A stretch of 9,239 nucleotides of DNA, from assembly GCA_020056865.1 (NCBI GenBank), contig JAGVGX010000286.1:1-9239 (forward strand), read 5' to 3'. Positions 7,549 to 9,239 of this stretch are shown piece by piece. The first letter of the stretch is position 1. Every line of letters starts with the position of its first letter. The position numbers and the translations under genes are program-made. Under the pieces are notes generated by a model. That model ran no database searches, was not told the DNA's origin, and saw only the letters and a list, made by a program, of their open reading frames with translations. The stretch is from Desulfobacterales bacterium. Its GTDB lineage: Bacteria > Desulfobacterota > Desulfobacteria > Desulfobacterales > BuS5.

Positions 7549-8427
7549 ATGACAACACCAAACCATAAGGAATGGCAAACCGTTCAAGGGTACGAGTATG
7601 ATGACCTGATTTATGAAAAAAAATATCTAACAACAGGAGGCGTAGCCAGAATCACCATCAACCGACCCAAGGCACTCAATTCGTTTACCGGTGCAACCGT
7701 CCGTCACATATGGGAATGTATTTATGACATAAATGCGGATCCTTCAATTGGCGTCGTTGTTCTCACCGGCGCAGGAGATAAAGCGTTTTGTACAGGTGGA
7801 GATGTTGGCGCAGAAGCTGATGGCGCTTTTGAAGACAGAATCTTTTTCTTTTGCAACGACTTTATTACCTCATGTAAAAAACCGATTATAGCCGCTGTAA
7901 AAGGATGGTGCGTCGGTGGCGGCAACCATGTTGCTTACTGCTGTGATTTGACCATAGCCGCAGATAACGCCAGGTTTGCCCAGAATGGCCCTAGAGTGGG
8001 AAGTCCGGCAACAGGCTGGCCCATACAGTATGCCATAAGAGTCGTAGGAGCAAAAAAAGCCCGCGAAATGTGGATGCTATGCAGACGGTACAGCGCCCAG
8101 GAAGCGCTTGAAATGGGTCTGGTCAATACGGTTGTTCCTCTTGATAAAATCGATGAAGAAGTTGACCAGTGGTGCACAGAAATCCTTGAAAAAAGCCCGA
8201 CATGCATTCAGTTGCTCAAAGCAACATTTGATCATGAATTCAACTATATGCGATATGACAATGCTGGAGATCTTCAAAAGTTGATGTTTCCTGATTTTAT
8301 GGATAGTGAAGAACAAAAAGAAGCACAAAATGCATTTTTCCAAAAAAGACCGCCTGAATTTGCAAAGTTCAGAGAAAATCAGTATGATAAGTATTTGAAA
8401 ACCCGAAAAAAAGTTAGAATCTTATAA
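7549..8427 (+). CDS. Crotonase-superfamily protein, MenB/BadI branch, with non-canonical active site
   Basis: CoA-thioester enzyme of the enoyl-CoA hydratase superfamily, 292 residues. The overall pattern most resembles 1,4-dihydroxy-2-naphthoyl-CoA synthase (MenB) and 2-ketocyclohexanecarboxyl-CoA hydrolase (BadI): ITINRPKALNSF (35-46), GVVVLTGAGDKAFCTGGD (68-85), CDLTIAADN (132-140), VVGAKKAREMWMLCRRYSA (165-183) and NAFFQKRPPEFAKF (261-274). The oxyanion-hole glycines are present in CTGGD and GWCVGGGN (119-126). The catalytic aspartate of MenB/BadI (S-x-D) is alanine here (S152-P153-A154). The loop after GGD is about seven residues shorter than in MenB. The two hydratase glutamates are replaced by H127 and G147 on my alignment. 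A strong site AAGGAGGT (7535-7542) sits six bases before the ATG. Its place between two acyl-CoA dehydrogenases suggests a later step on the same acyl-CoA, possibly hydration, C-C cleavage or hydrolysis of a cyclic or branched substrate. Function is unassigned. Confidence 0.88.
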   Translation: MTTPNHKEWQTVQGYEYDDLIYEKKYLTTGGVARITINRPKALNSFTGATVRHIWECIYDINADPSIGVVVLTGAGDKAFCTGGDVGAEADGAFEDRIFFFCNDFITSCKKPIIAAVKGWCVGGGNHVAYCCDLTIAADNARFAQNGPRVGSPATGWPIQYAIRVVGAKKAREMWMLCRRYSAQEALEMGLVNTVVPLDKIDEEVDQWCTEILEKSPTCIQLLKATFDHEFNYMRYDNAGDLQKLMFPDFMDSEEQKEAQNAFFQKRPPEFAKFRENQYDKYLKTRKKVRIL

Positions 8428-8483
8428 TATATCTATTTGAATGGATATAACATATTTCATCATCAGGAAAGCGGTATGGTACC

Positions 8484-9239
8484 ATGGACTTAGAACTTAC
8501 TAAAGAACACCGCATGCTGCAGGAAAGCGTCGCATATTTTATAAAAAAAGAAAACCCTTTTAATCGGGTACATGAGCTTCAACTCGACGCATTGGGATTC
8601 TCCAAAAAAATTTGGGGGAAAATGGCCAAACTCGATTGGATGGGACTTATCTATCCTGAAGAATATGACGGCTCAAACCTTGATCTCAGTTATGTAATGG
8701 TCTTGCTTGAGGAGTTTGGGAAAGGACTGCTTCCTGAACCCTGGCTTTCAACTGTATTGCTGGGAGGCAATCTTGTACTGCTGGGAGGAAACGATGTCCA
8801 GAAACAAGATATCCTGCCTTCTGTATCAGCAGGAAAGCTCTTTATCACGCTGGCATATCTTGAAGATGGCGGCGGATATGATATAGATTTTTGTAAAACA
8901 ACAGCATTGCCCAAAGAAAAAGGGTTCGTAATTTCAGGCAAAAAAATATTTGTGCTTGATGGTTGCTCAGCAGACAAATTTATTGTCTCTGCACGAACAT
9001 CACATGGTGTATCAGATGAAAACGGCATGACGCTTTTTGTTATTCCAAAAAATGCACCCGGCCTTAAAATAACCCCACTTGCAACTATGGACGGAAGAAA
9101 AGCCGCCATGGTTGAGTTAAAAAACGTGGAAGCCGGCCATGACGATATCATCGGAGAGATAGACAACGGATATCATTTATTGTGTGAAGCTGTTGATCAG
9201 GCCACTGTCGGTCTTTGTGCAGAAATGGTCGGGGGCATG
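8484..9239 (+). CDS. Acyl-CoA dehydrogenase family protein lacking the active-site motif, 3' end missing
   Basis: N-terminal 252 codons of a second acyl-CoA dehydrogenase-fold protein, open to the right edge. Family proteins are usually 370-400 residues. The N-terminal helical domain is recognisable (MDLELTKEHRMLQESVAYF, LDWMGLIYPEEYDGSNLDL, LLEEFGKGLLPEPWLSTVLL), as is the middle beta domain (FVISGKKIFVLDG, APGLKITPL). The usual (T/S)EPxAGSD flavin/substrate motif is replaced by YLEDGGGYD (125-133). Around the helix-G position, DQATVGL (238-244) has no glutamate. Such divergence is known in the non-catalytic chain of heteromeric dehydrogenases, for example PimC/PimD or steroid-degrading ChsE types. 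ATG 8484 is chosen because homology begins there. AGGAAA (8465-8470) is 13 bases away and closer to an out-of-frame ATG at 8476. The gene follows the crotonase by 56 bp in the same direction. Confidence 0.87.
   Translation, partial: MDLELTKEHRMLQESVAYFIKKENPFNRVHELQLDALGFSKKIWGKMAKLDWMGLIYPEEYDGSNLDLSYVMVLLEEFGKGLLPEPWLSTVLLGGNLVLLGGNDVQKQDILPSVSAGKLFITLAYLEDGGGYDIDFCKTTALPKEKGFVISGKKIFVLDGCSADKFIVSARTSHGVSDENGMTLFVIPKNAPGLKITPLATMDGRKAAMVELKNVEAGHDDIIGEIDNGYHLLCEAVDQATVGLCAEMVGGM

Noticed and set aside
8428..8449. Hairpin TATATC / GATATA just after the crotonase stop as a terminator
   Set aside because: Six AT-rich base pairs with a 10-base loop and no T tract. It is too weak, and the next gene follows in the same direction.
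1..9239. CRISPR arrays, insertion sequences, tRNA or rRNA genes, prophage or integration sites
   Set aside because: No regularly spaced repeats, transposase motifs, terminal inverted repeats, or tRNA-like or rRNA-like segments were seen on reading both strands. The gene content is ordinary metabolic genes.

Overview
The window looks like chromosomal DNA from an anaerobic, moderately AT-rich bacterium. The best guess is a sulfate-reducing deltaproteobacterium of the Desulfobacterales type. This is an inference from gene content, namely a methylmalonyl-CoA pathway cluster next to unusual acyl-CoA dehydrogenase and crotonase-family genes, and from the style of the proteins. No rRNA or other taxonomic marker is present. 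Base composition was judged by eye, not computed.

Left and centre, minus strand (about 6121 down to 1): five genes read leftwards. They are a PLP-dependent aminotransferase with a one-base frameshift, methylmalonyl-CoA epimerase, full-length methylmalonyl-CoA mutase, its GTPase chaperone MeaB (its start overlaps the mutase stop by one base), and a biotin-dependent acyl-CoA carboxyltransferase that runs off the left edge. Epimerase, mutase, MeaB and carboxyltransferase together link propionyl-CoA, methylmalonyl-CoA (both epimers) and succinyl-CoA. This can run towards propionate oxidation or propionate formation. A good sigma70-type promoter with a 17-bp palindrome at its expected start site lies in the 217-bp gap before the mutase. 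The mutase-MeaB-carboxyltransferase genes can therefore probably be transcribed apart from the aminotransferase and epimerase.

Centre (6122-6352): a 231-bp AT-rich divergent intergenic region with a plausible rightward promoter and an imperfect palindrome.

Right, plus strand (6353-9239): acyl-CoA dehydrogenase 1, a crotonase-superfamily protein of the MenB/BadI branch, and acyl-CoA dehydrogenase 2, which is cut by the right edge. All three are atypical. Dehydrogenase 1 keeps a helix-G catalytic glutamate but has lost both motifs by which a subunit normally helps bind its neighbour's FAD. Dehydrogenase 2 has lost the active-site EPGAGSD-type motif and the helix-G glutamate. The crotonase lacks both the hydratase glutamate pair and the MenB/BadI catalytic aspartate. 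A consistent reading is a heteromeric dehydrogenase plus a crotonase of unassigned chemistry, acting on an unidentified CoA thioester whose breakdown may feed the propionyl-CoA genes opposite. This is the part most likely to be undescribed, but its substrate cannot be read from the sequence.
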